The position numbers were made by a program, and so were the translations under genes. Below the pieces are notes generated by a model. That model worked only from the letters and a program-made list of their open reading frames with translations. It was not told the origin of the DNA and ran no database searches. A DNA stretch of 64,000 nt from Shimia thalassica (GTDB lineage Bacteria > Pseudomonadota > Alphaproteobacteria > Rhodobacterales > Rhodobacteraceae). Shown here piece by piece: positions 1 to 8,005 of the stretch; position 1 is the stretch's first letter, and the number at the start of each line of letters is the position of its first letter. Where the stretch lies: assembly GCF_001458215.1 (NCBI RefSeq), contig NZ_CYTW01000005.1:1-64000 (forward strand), read 5' to 3'.

Positions 1-382
1 CAACCGCAACGCGGCGGGCGCTGGCCTTGTCACCCAAGGCGCGCATGGTCTCGGCTTTGGGACCGATAAAGGTGATGCCGTTGGCAGCGCAGGCATCCAC
101 GAAATCAGGGTTCTCGCTGAGCAACCCGTAACCCGGATGGATCGCATCCGCGCCACATTCCTTGGCCACGCGGATGATCTCGTCAATCGAGAGATATGCC
201 GCAACAGGCCCCATCCCCTCGCCAATCCGATAGGCCTCGTCCGCCTTGAAACGGTGCAACGACAGCTTGTCCTCTTCCGCGAAAACAGCAACCGTCCGCT
301 TCCCCATCTCATTCGCAGCGCGCATCACACGGATCGCAATCTCACCACGGTTCGCTATCAGAATCTTGTCGAAGTCAGGCAT
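1..382 (-). CDS. pyc: Pyruvate carboxylase, N-terminal part (cut by window edge)
   Basis: Only the first 127 residues are in the window; the gene runs off the left edge. The protein starts MPDFDKILIANRGEIAIR, the standard opening of a biotin carboxylase domain, and continues with AEEDKLSLHRFKADEAYRIG and HPGYGLLSENPDF, wording typical of pyruvate carboxylase rather than of acetyl- or propionyl-CoA carboxylase subunits. Pyruvate carboxylase makes oxaloacetate from pyruvate, bicarbonate and ATP in the cytoplasm, refilling the TCA cycle. The ATG at 382 is preceded by a weak purine-rich stretch (GAGGGGAAACCC). Because the biotinyl and carboxyltransferase domains are outside the window, an acetyl-CoA carboxylase biotin carboxylase subunit cannot be formally excluded. 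Confidence 0.82.
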   Translation of the reverse strand, partial: MPDFDKILIANRGEIAIRVMRAANEMGKRTVAVFAEEDKLSLHRFKADEAYRIGEGMGPVAAYLSIDEIIRVAKECGADAIHPGYGLLSENPDFVDACAANGITFIGPKAETMRALGDKASARRVAV

Positions 383-633
383 GGGTTTCCCCTCTTGTTT
401 GCTCTGTCTAAAAAATTTCACAAGGCCTAAGCCATGCTACCACACGGGTGCAATACCTAGAATTGTGGGTTTTGACGGTATTTGTAGGGTTTCGTTACAT
501 TTCGGAAAGAATTTGTTCCTTTTTTGGACCCTAGCATGCCGGAACGATCACGACTTTTTGTGTATCGACATATTGAAACCCGAAACCGGCCATGACATCA
601 CTTTAGTAGATATTAACTTTTCGGAATGTGATC
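383..633. other. Intergenic region, divergent promoters for pyc and rhodanese gene
   Basis: About 250 bases between the divergent pyc and rhodanese genes. It is AT-richer than its flanks. I see no RNA gene or clear operator; reading frames through it lack codon bias and family motifs. Confidence 0.5.
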
Positions 634-1095
634 ATGACAAATCGACGTTCTTTTTTGACTGCTCTTGGGGCGGCGGCACTGTTTCCGGTGGTTGCGCAAG
701 CCAAGCTTGGGGTTCTCGGGGCGGAAGACGCCCTTGAGAATCTGGATGACGGATCCCTTATCCTTATTGATATCCGCACGCCGCAAGAGTGGCATGAAAC
801 AGGCGTGGCCAAAGGGGCGTGGCCTTTGGATATGACACAACGCGATTTCGGGCCAAAGTTTCTGGCGGTGCTCGAGCGTAACCCCGGACGTCAGGTTGCT
901 ATCATCTGCCGGACCGGCAACCGCTCTGGTTATCTGATGGATGTGCTTGCCAAGAACGGGATCACACATGTTCTGGATGTAGCGGAAGGCATGGCCGGAG
1001 GGCCGAATGGCAAAGGGTGGATCCCTTTGGGGCTGCCCGTTGTCACAGGTGAAGCAGCCATGAAAAGCCTGCCCGCAGATTTGGTTGCGACCTAG
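634..1095 (+). CDS. Periplasmic rhodanese-domain protein
   Basis: A 153-residue single-domain rhodanese. The N-terminus reads TNRRSFLTALGAAALF and ends in AQA near residue 23, a twin-arginine type export signal, so the protein probably works in the periplasm. The active-site loop CRTGNRS has its cysteine near residue 92, as in sulfurtransferases that bind persulfide sulfur. The acceptor cannot be told. I prefer the ATG at 634 over the GTG at 628 because CGGA lies at a suitable distance upstream. The stop codon overlaps the stop of the convergent dehydrogenase inside a CCTAGG palindrome. Confidence 0.82.
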   Translation: MTNRRSFLTALGAAALFPVVAQAKLGVLGAEDALENLDDGSLILIDIRTPQEWHETGVAKGAWPLDMTQRDFGPKFLAVLERNPGRQVAIICRTGNRSGYLMDVLAKNGITHVLDVAEGMAGGPNGKGWIPLGLPVVTGEAAMKSLPADLVAT

Positions 1096-2225
1096 GTCTT
1101 GAGACAAGACGGCAGGTCGGAGAGGTTTTGTGCCCCGATTTGCCCCATATTGGCTTGGATATCCTGAAACAGGATGTCGAAAAGGTGGTCGGGGCCCTTT
1201 GCGCCAAGCGCGGCCAAAGCATAGTGAAAGCCGCGCCCCATCATCACAAAATCGGCCCCTAAAGCGCGCGCCCGCATGATGTCGAGGCCGGTTTCGATAC
1301 CGCTATCAAGGATAAGAGGCAAATCCGTCTGTGCGCGAATGGCTGGCAGAGCTTCAATCGTGGCGGGCGCGGCATCAAATTGTCGTCCTGCGTGGTTGGA
1401 TATCCAAAGCGCATCTACGCCCGCCTTTTCCAAGCGCGGGGCGTCTTCGGGGCGCAGCACGCCTTTGACCACAAGCGGACCCTCCCAATGGTCGCGCAAC
1501 CAGTCGAGGTAGCTCCAATCGGGCGAGGTGCGCAAAAGATACCCGGCATGCGCCGTAGAGTTGAGGCCGGTCAGGTTTTCTGAATATTCGTCAACCAATC
1601 GCATGCGCGGCATGCCATGACGTGCGATGCCCAATGCCCAAGCGGGGCGCGCGATGATTTGGGCCAAAAGCCGTGGTGACAGGCGGGGCGGGGTGGTGAG
1701 GCCAGAGCGCACCTGCCGTTCTCGCCGACTTGCAACCGGCACATCCACCGTCAGGACCAAGGTGGAAAACCCCGATGCTTTGGCGCGGTTCAGCATGTCT
1801 TTCCGGATGTCCGTATCGTGGGGCGGATACATTTGAAACCATGCGTGGTCGCCCAGATGCGAGGCCATGTCTTCGGGTGTTTGCGTGGCCACAGTCGACA
1901 AACAATAAGGGATGCCAAGCCGCTTTGAGGCCTGCGCCAAAAGCTGTTCGGCTTGAGGCCAAATCAATCCGGACATGCCAATGGGGGCGATTCCAATGGG
2001 CAAACGGAAATCGGATCCGAACAGGGATGCCTCGCTGCTGCATGTGATCTCACCGTGCAAAATCGATGGCCAGAACAGGAATTCGTCCAGCTTGGCGCGG
2101 TTGCGCGCTTTGGTCCGTTCATCGCCTGTTGCGCTATCGAGATATTCCCACACGAATTTGGGGATACGTTTCTGTGCTTTTTGGCGAAGATCGCTCAGAG
2201 CGGGGTATGAGGCATGCAAATCCAT
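1092..2225 (-). CDS. FMN-dependent alpha-hydroxy-acid dehydrogenase (LldD/glycolate oxidase family)
   Basis: A 377-residue TIM-barrel flavoprotein of the L-lactate dehydrogenase/glycolate oxidase family, which oxidises 2-hydroxy acids to 2-oxo acids. Family marks are WEYLDSATGDE near the start, LTVDVPVASRRERQVR in the middle, the catalytic-histidine segment SNHAGRQFD and the FMN-phosphate segment ILDSGIETGLDIMRA/MMGRGFHYAL near the end. The usual SNHGGRQ glycine is alanine here. The start at 2225 has a good ribosome site (AAAGAGGC) and the usual family length; a longer frame upstream would overlap the helicase gene on the other strand. The substrate (lactate, glycolate, mandelate or other) cannot be fixed from sequence. 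Confidence 0.85.
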   Translation of the reverse strand: MDLHASYPALSDLRQKAQKRIPKFVWEYLDSATGDERTKARNRAKLDEFLFWPSILHGEITCSSEASLFGSDFRLPIGIAPIGMSGLIWPQAEQLLAQASKRLGIPYCLSTVATQTPEDMASHLGDHAWFQMYPPHDTDIRKDMLNRAKASGFSTLVLTVDVPVASRRERQVRSGLTTPPRLSPRLLAQIIARPAWALGIARHGMPRMRLVDEYSENLTGLNSTAHAGYLLRTSPDWSYLDWLRDHWEGPLVVKGVLRPEDAPRLEKAGVDALWISNHAGRQFDAAPATIEALPAIRAQTDLPLILDSGIETGLDIMRARALGADFVMMGRGFHYALAALGAKGPDHLFDILFQDIQANMGQIGAQNLSDLPSCLKT

Positions 2226-2352
2226 GCCTCTTTGTTGAACTCTGCTGCGGATTTGTCCAGAGCCGTGCGCGGCGCCGCCTGTGAGCGCGCTAGGCGAATT
2301 GGAACATAATGGGAACTTCCCTTCGCGGATGACTGGGGTTACATTGCCGGAC

Positions 2353-4809
2353 ATGAGCAGTTTTGATGAATCCGATGCGTTTGAAAGCGCCTCTTTGTCC
2401 GCCCGAGCCATGGCCGCGCGGCCGATGCCCTATTTGAACGAGCTGAACCCCGCCCAACGCGAAGCTGTCGAGCGGTTGGATGGTCCGGTTTTGATGTTGG
2501 CAGGGGCCGGAACGGGCAAGACCAAGGCGTTGACGGCGCGGATCGTACATCTGTTGAACACTGGTCGGGCCAAGCCAAACGAGATTCTGGCGGTGACCTT
2601 TACCAACAAGGCTGCGCGCGAGATGAAGAACCGGGTTGGTGGCATGTTGGGCCATGCCGTCGAGGGCGTGCCGTGGCTTGGGACGTTTCATGCCATATGT
2701 GTCAAGCTGTTGCGGCGGCACGCCGAGTTGGTGAACCTCAAGTCCAATTTCACGATTCTGGATATGGACGACCAGAACCGTCTGTTGAAGCAATTGATTG
2801 TCGCCAACGGAATCGATGAAAAGCGGTGGCCTGCACGGCTTTTGTCCAGTCTGATTGATGGCTGGAAAAACAAGGCTTTGACGCCTCAAAAACTGCCAGC
2901 GGGGGATGCTGGTGCTTTCAATCATCGTGGTGGTGAACTCTATGATCAATACCAACAGCGCTTGCGTGAACTGAACGCCGTCGATTTTGGTGATCTGCTT
3001 TTGCACATGGTGACCATTTTTCAGGAACACCCTGATGTGCTGGCCCAGTACCAACGCTGGTTCCGCTATATCCTAGTGGACGAATACCAGGATACGAACG
3101 TGGCCCAGTATCTGTGGCTGCGTTTGCTGGCCGGTGGTCACAAAAACATATGCTGTGTCGGGGATGACGACCAGTCGATCTATGGATGGCGTGGCGCAGA
3201 AGTCGGCAACATCCTGCGGTTCGAGAAAGACTTTCCGGGCGCGCATGTGGTGCGTCTTGAGCAGAACTATCGCTCGACCCCGCATATTCTGGCGGCAGCC
3301 TCCAACGTGATCCGTGGAAACGCGGATCGTTTGGGCAAGACCCTTTGGACCGAAACCGAAGAGGGGGAAAAGGTTCGTCTGATTGGCCATTGGGATGGCG
3401 AAGAAGAGGCGCGCTGGATCGGGGAAGAAATCGAGGCCATGCAATCCGGCACACGGGGTCTTCGGGCTATGTCGCTGAATGAAATGGCGATCCTTGTGCG
3501 GGCGTCGCATCAGATGCGCGCCTTTGAAGACCGTTTTTTGACCATCGGTTTGCCCTATCGTGTGATTGGCGGGCCGCGCTTTTACGAACGTCTCGAGATT
3601 CGGGATGCGATGGCCTATTTCCGGCTGGTCGTGTCGCCCGAAGACGATCTTGCCTTTGAGCGGATCGTCAACACGCCCAAACGTGGCCTTGGGAATGTGG
3701 CCCAGCAAAAAATCCAGACCTGCGCGCGCTCGAACGGTGTCTCGCTTGTCGAAGGGGCCCGCATTCTTCTCGAAGAAAAGGGGCTTGGCGGTAAGGGCGC
3801 AAAGGAACTGGCGCTGTTGCTTGAAAACCTTGCACGCTGGCGTGGCAATCTGATCGGTCCTCAAACGACGTTGCCAGATGATGATGCTGTTTTGGACGAC
3901 GGTCCTGATTTGGCGTCGCCAGTATTTGACGAGCTTGGCGGACGGCCAACCCCGAACGCCGGTGTTGCAGCCGTCGGTCACATCGAGCTTGCCGAGATCA
4001 TTCTTGATGAATCCGGCTATACAACCATGTGGCAGAACGACAAAACGCCAGAAGGACCGGGGCGGCTGGACAACTTGAAAGAACTGGTCAAGGCGCTGGA
4101 AAACTTTGATAATCTTCAAGGGTTTCTCGAGCATGTCAGCCTGATTATGGACAACGAAAGCGACGATGCCGAGGCAAAGGTTACCATCATGACCTTGCAC
4201 GGGGCCAAGGGGCTGGAATTTCCGGCCGTGTTTTTGCCGGGATGGGAGGACGGTCTTTTCCCGTCACAGCGTAGTATGGACGAAAGCGGCCTGAAAGGTC
4301 TCGAGGAAGAACGGCGTCTGGCCTATGTCGGTATCACGCGGGCCGAAGAAATATGTACCATTTCCTTTGCTGGGAACCGTCAGGTGTATGGTCAGTGGCA
4401 ATCGCAAATGCCATCGCGCTTTATTGACGAGTTGCCAGAAGATCACGTGGATATTTTGACGCCTCCGGGTCTCTATGGCGGCGGTTTTGGCGCGGCGTCC
4501 CGCCCCACGGCAACCGCGTTGGACGAGCGTGTCGCAAATGCGAACACCTATAATTCGCCAGGTTGGAAGCGGATGCAGGCCCGTGCGGGCGAGCGCGGCA
4601 TGTCACAGCCACGCGAAAGCAAAAGCTCGGTTATCGATGCGAGTGCCGTGTCGAGTTTCACCGTGGGTGACCGTGTTTTCCATCAGAAATTCGGATATGG
4701 CGCGATCCTCAAAATTGAGGGTGACAAGCTTGAAGTCGCTTTTGAAAAAGCGGGCACAAAGAATGTCGTGGCAAGCTATGTGACCGGTTCGGACGACATT
4801 CCGTTTTGA
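2353..4809 (+). CDS. uvrD: ATP-dependent DNA helicase UvrD/PcrA
   Basis: An 818-residue superfamily 1A helicase that unwinds DNA 3'-5' in excision and mismatch repair. All motifs are present in order: Walker A GAGTGKTKAL, motif II ILVDEYQDTN, motif III GDDDQSIYGWRGAE, motif IV LEQNYRST, motif V TIMTLHGAKGLEFPAVFLPG and motif VI RLAYVGITRAEE. The last 50 residues (VGDRVFHQKFGYGAI and following) form the Tudor-like domain that contacts RNA polymerase in PcrA/UvrD. I chose the ATG at 2353 (MSSFDES) over an in-frame GTG at 2281; the longer version would add 24 residues without family support. It is divergent from the hydroxy-acid dehydrogenase, with only about 130 bases between starts. Confidence 0.93.
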   Translation: MSSFDESDAFESASLSARAMAARPMPYLNELNPAQREAVERLDGPVLMLAGAGTGKTKALTARIVHLLNTGRAKPNEILAVTFTNKAAREMKNRVGGMLGHAVEGVPWLGTFHAICVKLLRRHAELVNLKSNFTILDMDDQNRLLKQLIVANGIDEKRWPARLLSSLIDGWKNKALTPQKLPAGDAGAFNHRGGELYDQYQQRLRELNAVDFGDLLLHMVTIFQEHPDVLAQYQRWFRYILVDEYQDTNVAQYLWLRLLAGGHKNICCVGDDDQSIYGWRGAEVGNILRFEKDFPGAHVVRLEQNYRSTPHILAAASNVIRGNADRLGKTLWTETEEGEKVRLIGHWDGEEEARWIGEEIEAMQSGTRGLRAMSLNEMAILVRASHQMRAFEDRFLTIGLPYRVIGGPRFYERLEIRDAMAYFRLVVSPEDDLAFERIVNTPKRGLGNVAQQKIQTCARSNGVSLVEGARILLEEKGLGGKGAKELALLLENLARWRGNLIGPQTTLPDDDAVLDDGPDLASPVFDELGGRPTPNAGVAAVGHIELAEIILDESGYTTMWQNDKTPEGPGRLDNLKELVKALENFDNLQGFLEHVSLIMDNESDDAEAKVTIMTLHGAKGLEFPAVFLPGWEDGLFPSQRSMDESGLKGLEEERRLAYVGITRAEEICTISFAGNRQVYGQWQSQMPSRFIDELPEDHVDILTPPGLYGGGFGAASRPTATALDERVANANTYNSPGWKRMQARAGERGMSQPRESKSSVIDASAVSSFTVGDRVFHQKFGYGAILKIEGDKLEVAFEKAGTKNVVASYVTGSDDIPF

Positions 4810-4984
4810 TCTAATCTGAGACCTCAAACGATTTTTAGCAGGTTCTGTAGCCCGCGTCTGGTGTGCCGGCTGTGTCGTGGCACCCCATCACATCCCCAAA
4901 TTATGCCTTTGAAAGGCAAGAGCGCTGTTCCCCGGCGGGGCGCGAAGCGTCGATTGAAATAGAGGCGCAGGTCTGAAAACAAAA
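4810..4984. other. Intergenic region downstream of uvrD
   Basis: About 175 bases between the end of uvrD and the CcsR array read from the other strand. No gene is visible. The oligo-T tract that ends the CcsR transcript (minus strand) falls at about 4976-4985. Confidence 0.5.
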
Positions 4985-5062
4985 AACGACGGCACCAGGG
5001 AGGAGGAGAGGTGCCGCCGTTCTTATCTACAAGACACCTCAGGGAGGAGGAGGAGGCGCCTT
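4976..5062 (-). ncRNA. ccsR4: CcsR-type small RNA, fourth copy, with terminator
   Basis: Last unit of a four-copy array downstream of the DUF1127 gene. It has two stem-loops on the minus strand, at about 5062-5031 and 5021-4985, each with CTCCTCCC in its loop. The stem of the second (AACGGCGGCACC against GGTGCCGTCGTT) is followed at once by TTTTTTGTTTT, so this hairpin also serves as the rho-independent terminator of the whole transcript. CcsR RNAs in Rhodobacter sphaeroides are stress-induced, cut from the DUF1127 transcript, and affect C1 metabolism and pyruvate dehydrogenase. The function here is inferred from that locus. Confidence 0.8.
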
Positions 5063-5092
5063 GATCCGGTTGGGCCGTAGCCTGAATTCTGT

Positions 5093-5167
5093 GCGGCGAC
5101 ACCAGGGAGGAGGAGAGGTACCGCCGCTTAGTCTCAAAGCACCTCAGGGAGGAGGAAGAGATGCCTT
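5093..5167 (-). ncRNA. ccsR3: CcsR-type small RNA, third copy
   Basis: Two stem-loops on the minus strand, about 5167-5137 and 5127-5093. The motif CCTCCTCCC (plus-strand GGGAGGAGG at 5147-5155 and 5105-5113) sits in each loop. The second stem is GCGGCGGTACC against GGTGTCGCCGC; its G-T pairs are the kind expected for a conserved RNA stem. It is nearly identical to the second copy and separated from it by a spacer with a small GGACC/GGTCC hairpin. Confidence 0.8.
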
Positions 5168-5200
5168 GATTTCATGTGGACCCGAAGGTCCGAATTCTGT

Positions 5201-5275
5201 GCGGCGACACCAGGGAGGAGGAGAGGTGCCGCCGCTTAGTCTCAAAGCACCTCAGGGAGGAGGAAGAGGTGCCTT
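5201..5275 (-). ncRNA. ccsR2: CcsR-type small RNA, second copy
   Basis: Two stem-loops on the minus strand, about 5275-5244 (stem GCACCTC/GAGGTGC) and 5235-5201 (stem GCGGCGGCACC/GGTGTCGCCGC). Each exposes CCTCCTCCC (plus-strand GGGAGGAGG at 5255-5263 and 5213-5221). Such C-rich loops can pair with Shine-Dalgarno-like GGAGG sequences; that mode of action is an inference here. Confidence 0.8.
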
Positions 5276-5308
5276 GATTTCATGTGGACCCGAGGGTCCG
5301 AATTTCTG

Positions 5309-5376
5309 CGACGACAACAGGGAGGAGGAAGTTATCGTCGCTATGAACAGAAAACCGAGGGAGGAGTGGCTTTCTG
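5309..5376 (-). ncRNA. ccsR1: CcsR-type small RNA, first copy
   Basis: First unit of the array, starting only 9 bases after the DUF1127 stop codon. Its stem-loops are at about 5376-5348 (stem CAGAAAGCC/GGTTTTCTG) and 5340-5309 (stem CGACGATAAC/GTTGTCGTCG), each with CTCCTCCC in its loop. The stem sequences differ from those of the other copies while the loop motif is kept, which argues that the loop is the functional part. Confidence 0.78.
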
Positions 5377-5385
5377 AAACTGTAT

Positions 5386-5601
5386 TCAGTTGCCGTATGC
5401 AGCCTGATAGGCCATGCGGCGGATCATCGAGCGGTGCAGTCCCAAGTCTTTGAGCTCTGCGGTGCTCAGGTTATTCAGTTCGCGGTACGTCTGGTTGTAC
5501 AGACGCGCTTTACGGAAGCGCTCGCCCAGTCCGGCAAACATCGCGACCATGCGGTCGGCGGAGCCGTTTTTGGCGGAGCTATATTCGCTGACTAATGCCA
5601 T
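5386..5601 (-). CDS. ccaF1: DUF1127 small protein, CcaF1-like
   Basis: A 71-residue basic protein ending in a DUF1127 domain: YRELNNLSTAELKDLGLHRS is the diagnostic stretch, preceded by a helical N-terminal arm rich in arginine. It lies directly upstream of four CcsR-type small RNAs on the same strand, the arrangement described for CcaF1 (RSP_6037) in Rhodobacter sphaeroides, an RNA-binding protein that takes part in CcsR maturation and RNA turnover. Co-transcription is implied by the 9-base gap and the lack of a terminator between them. In Rhodobacter the promoter depends on alternative heat-shock sigma factors; here I cannot assign a promoter class, but a TGCACA/TGTGCA dyad lies about 80 bases upstream. 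Confidence 0.88.
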   Translation of the reverse strand: MALVSEYSSAKNGSADRMVAMFAGLGERFRKARLYNQTYRELNNLSTAELKDLGLHRSMIRRMAYQAAYGN

Positions 5602-5678
5602 CGTTTTTGCCTCGTGATTTCCGGGAACGCTGTTCGCGGCGTTTCGTTGATATCAGTGATATAAGTTTATGCTGCAGG

Positions 5679-5699
5679 TGCACAATAGATTCCTGTGCA
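5679..5699. promoter_or_regulatory. Inverted repeat upstream of DUF1127-CcsR
   Basis: TGCACA, nine bases, TGTGCA: a perfect 6-base dyad in the promoter region of the DUF1127-CcsR transcription unit. It could be an operator or part of a hairpin in the leader; nothing in the sequence identifies the factor. Confidence 0.35.
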
Positions 5700-5851
5700 A
5701 TGCTGCTATGCAGAAAACGAAAGGGGAAGCTACGTAAACCAAACACTGCCTTATTTTTGGTCATCGGCTTGAAAAAATAGACAGATTTGCGTTTGGACTT
5801 GTCTGTTAAGGCAAAAGCGGGTCTCTGTTGGGCAAGAAACAGGAGTTGAAA

Positions 5852-6928
5852 ATGGCGGTTACGAAACAGCAAGTCCTTGATACGCTAAAACGGATAGGGC
5901 TGCCTGATGGATCTGATCTGGTTTCGAACGATATGGTGCGGGCTTTGTCCATTGAATCGGGAATCGTTCGCTTTGTTATTGAGGCGCCGAATCCGGAAAC
6001 AGCGCGCAAAATGGAGAGAATCCGTGAAGCGGCAGAGAATCTGGTAGCATCACTGCCCGGAGTTGATTCTGTTTCCGCCGTGTTGACGGCGCACGAGTCG
6101 GCGCCGGCGGCCAAGAAACCGGCGCCAAGTCTCAAAATCGGCGGGCACCCGAAACCGCAGCAGGGATCGATGAAGCCCTCCGGCGTGAAAAGCATCATTG
6201 CCATCGGATCGGGTAAAGGTGGTGTTGGCAAATCCACAGTGTCGAGCAATCTCGCAGTGGCGCTTGCCCAAAAGGGGCGTCGAGTTGGCCTCTTGGATGC
6301 GGACATTTATGGCCCAAGCCAGCCACGGATGATGGGAATCAACAAGCGCCCCGCCTCACCGGACGGCAAGACGATCATCCCATTAAAGGCCCACGGGGTC
6401 ACGTTGATGTCCATTGGGTTTATGCTGGAAGAGGACAAGGCGGTTGTGTGGAGAGGCCCGATGTTGATGGGCGCCCTGCAACAAATGTTGAGTCAGGTCG
6501 AATGGGGAGAGCTGGACGTTCTGCTGGTTGATATGCCTCCCGGAACAGGAGACGTGCAGTTGACGCTTTGTCAGAAGGCTGAGATCAGCGGTGCCATCGT
6601 TGTGTCAACACCACAGGATGTGGCCTTGTTGGATGCGCGCAAAGCGCTGGATATGTTCAAGACATTGAACACGCCGGTTCTCGGGCTGATCGAAAATATG
6701 TCGACCTATGTCTGCCCAAGCTGTGGACACGAGGCCCATTTGTTCGGTCACGGTGGTGTGGCGGATGAAGCCAAGAAAATGGATGTACCTTTGTTGGGGG
6801 CGCTGCCAATCGATTTGGATACACGTCTGGCAGGGGACGCAGGCACGCCCGTCGCCGCAAAAGATGGGCCTATGGCGGATGCTTATGCGCGCATTGCCGA
6901 AGGGCTTATTCGTGGCGGGCTTGCCTGA
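5852..6928 (+). CDS. mrp: Mrp/ApbC iron-sulfur cluster carrier ATPase
   Basis: A 358-residue P-loop ATPase of the Mrp/ApbC/NBP35 family that carries Fe-S clusters to apoproteins in the cytoplasm. Residues 1-80 form the MIP18/DUF59 domain, followed by a proline-rich linker. The deviant Walker A GKGGVGKST is at 121-129, then DADIYGPSQPRM, the switch LLVDMPPGTGDVQL, and CPSCG, whose cysteines bind the cluster between two subunits. The start at 5852 has AGGAG seven bases upstream and matches the family N-terminus. The gene is followed by a strong terminator. Confidence 0.93.
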   Translation: MAVTKQQVLDTLKRIGLPDGSDLVSNDMVRALSIESGIVRFVIEAPNPETARKMERIREAAENLVASLPGVDSVSAVLTAHESAPAAKKPAPSLKIGGHPKPQQGSMKPSGVKSIIAIGSGKGGVGKSTVSSNLAVALAQKGRRVGLLDADIYGPSQPRMMGINKRPASPDGKTIIPLKAHGVTLMSIGFMLEEDKAVVWRGPMLMGALQQMLSQVEWGELDVLLVDMPPGTGDVQLTLCQKAEISGAIVVSTPQDVALLDARKALDMFKTLNTPVLGLIENMSTYVCPSCGHEAHLFGHGGVADEAKKMDVPLLGALPIDLDTRLAGDAGTPVAAKDGPMADAYARIAEGLIRGGLA

Positions 6929-6960
6929 CACGCAAATCTATTAAGTCGTGCACAGATCAA

Positions 6961-6993
6961 AAAGCCCCGCAGTTTCTGCGGGGCTTTGTTTTT
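6961..6993 (+). terminator. Rho-independent terminator after mrp
   Basis: Perfect 12-base stem AAAGCCCCGCAG / CTGCGGGGCTTT with a TTT loop, followed by GTTTTTC. It can also serve the convergent EthD gene, whose stop is at 7004. Confidence 0.9.
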
Positions 6994-7003
6994 CGGTGTG
7001 GCG

Positions 7004-7312
7004 TTATCCCATCACTTCGCCGATCAACATTTGCGGCTTCGAATTGGTAAAGTTTGGAATGTCGGCCAGGACATCCGCCGAGTCTCCCAATGCTGAGTTC
7101 AGGGCGTCTTGATCCTTGAACACGATGGTCGCGATTGCATGGAACGGCGCAGGCACATTCGGGCCGCCTGCCAGACCTTTGGTCACAAGTGTCGATTCAA
7201 TGTAGGGGCCCATGTGTTTGCCCACCAAGGCCATATGTGAGCTCAGGTAATAATCCAGATCAAACGTACTGTCTTCGGATACGGGGTAAGCGACTTGAAG
7301 GGAAACAGGCAT
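7004..7312 (-). CDS. EthD-family protein
   Basis: A 102-residue ferredoxin-fold protein of the EthD family. The segments FDLDYYLSSHMALVGKHMGP and FHAIATIVFKDQDALNSAL are the typical EthD core with the conserved histidine of YYxxHM. EthD was named for a protein needed in ethyl tert-butyl ether degradation, but most relatives have no proven role. It stands alone between two terminators and points toward mrp. No operon partner suggests its substrate. Confidence 0.8.
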   Translation of the reverse strand: MPVSLQVAYPVSEDSTFDLDYYLSSHMALVGKHMGPYIESTLVTKGLAGGPNVPAPFHAIATIVFKDQDALNSALGDSADVLADIPNFTNSKPQMLIGEVMG

Positions 7313-7366
7313 GTGTTAGTCCTTTTTTTGTGTGCCAAAGAACCGTAGCAGCCGATTTCTTTCCGG

Positions 7367-7852
7367 TCATTGTTTTTTAAGAAACGCGTCAAGTTCCGTA
7401 AACAGAACCTTGCGTTCGTCTTCGGATAGAAAGCTTCCGATTTCCACCGTGCGCCCGTTTCCGGTAAGGGTCACATAGTGGGGCAGAGGGCCCCCATCGA
7501 CGTGCAGTTCCACACGCGCCCAATAGATATTGCAGTCCCAGCTTTTGGTTGGACCGCGCGACGGTCTGTGGGTGAGCGTCAGGATATCCCCGTCCCGCTG
7601 CAGCTCTTCAAGAATGTCGCCGTCTTTGTAGGATCGTTCGAGGCCATACCACAATGCGCCGACGACCAGCAAAATGAAGGGCAAAATACCCCAAAGAACA
7701 ACCGATCCCAGCAACCCGTACAGGGGCACCGTTCCCAGCGAAAAGGCCATCAGAACCATCGCCGCAAATCCGCGACGGGGCAGGGACCGGAAGGGCCAGA
7801 GAGTTAACACAACTTTTGTGTCAGGGCTTTGAGGTGTCCAACGATAAGGCAT
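7367..7852 (-). CDS. DUF2244 membrane protein
   Basis: A 161-residue protein with two adjacent hydrophobic segments at about residues 28-66 (FAAMVLMAFSLGTVPLYG and SVVLWGILPFILLVVGALW) and a cytoplasmic C-terminal domain containing KSWDCNIYWARVELH and ETEIGSFL-like residues typical of DUF2244. In many alphaproteobacteria members of this family lie next to cytochrome oxidase genes, as here directly downstream of ctaD. A structural or assembly link to the oxidase is an inference. The start at 7852 (MPYRW) fits the family; a longer frame to 7891 lacks a ribosome site. Confidence 0.75.
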   Translation of the reverse strand: MPYRWTPQSPDTKVVLTLWPFRSLPRRGFAAMVLMAFSLGTVPLYGLLGSVVLWGILPFILLVVGALWYGLERSYKDGDILEELQRDGDILTLTHRPSRGPTKSWDCNIYWARVELHVDGGPLPHYVTLTGNGRTVEIGSFLSEDERKVLFTELDAFLKKQ

Positions 7853-7944
7853 GTTGATCGATCGCGTTTGATACGTTTGTGGGGTCCCCATTGACGCTTG
7901 CCCAGCTTGGGCAGTGCGGCCTGTGTCCCCGAAAGAATTGGCAA

Positions 7945-7985
7945 AGAAAAAGGGCCCCAGACATGATATCCGGGGCCCTCTTTTG
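7945..7985 (-). terminator. Terminator after ctaD
   Basis: Stem AGGGCCCC / GGGGCCCT around a 13-base loop. On the minus strand it is followed by CCCTTTTTCTTT, giving a good rho-independent terminator for ctaD. Confidence 0.82.
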
Positions 7986-8005
7986 AACTGATCAGGTTAA
8001 CCCGT

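Noticed and set aside
4985-5376. Regular repeats that could be mistaken for a CRISPR array
   Set aside because: The repeats are self-complementary hairpins with a fixed C-rich loop, of two alternating kinds, with conserved rather than unique spacers; they fit CcsR RNAs.
5061-5453. 130-residue open frame through the hairpin array on the plus strand
   Set aside because: Its repeated GGGEVPPLSLKAPQ units come from the RNA repeats; no ribosome site and antisense to a known RNA locus.
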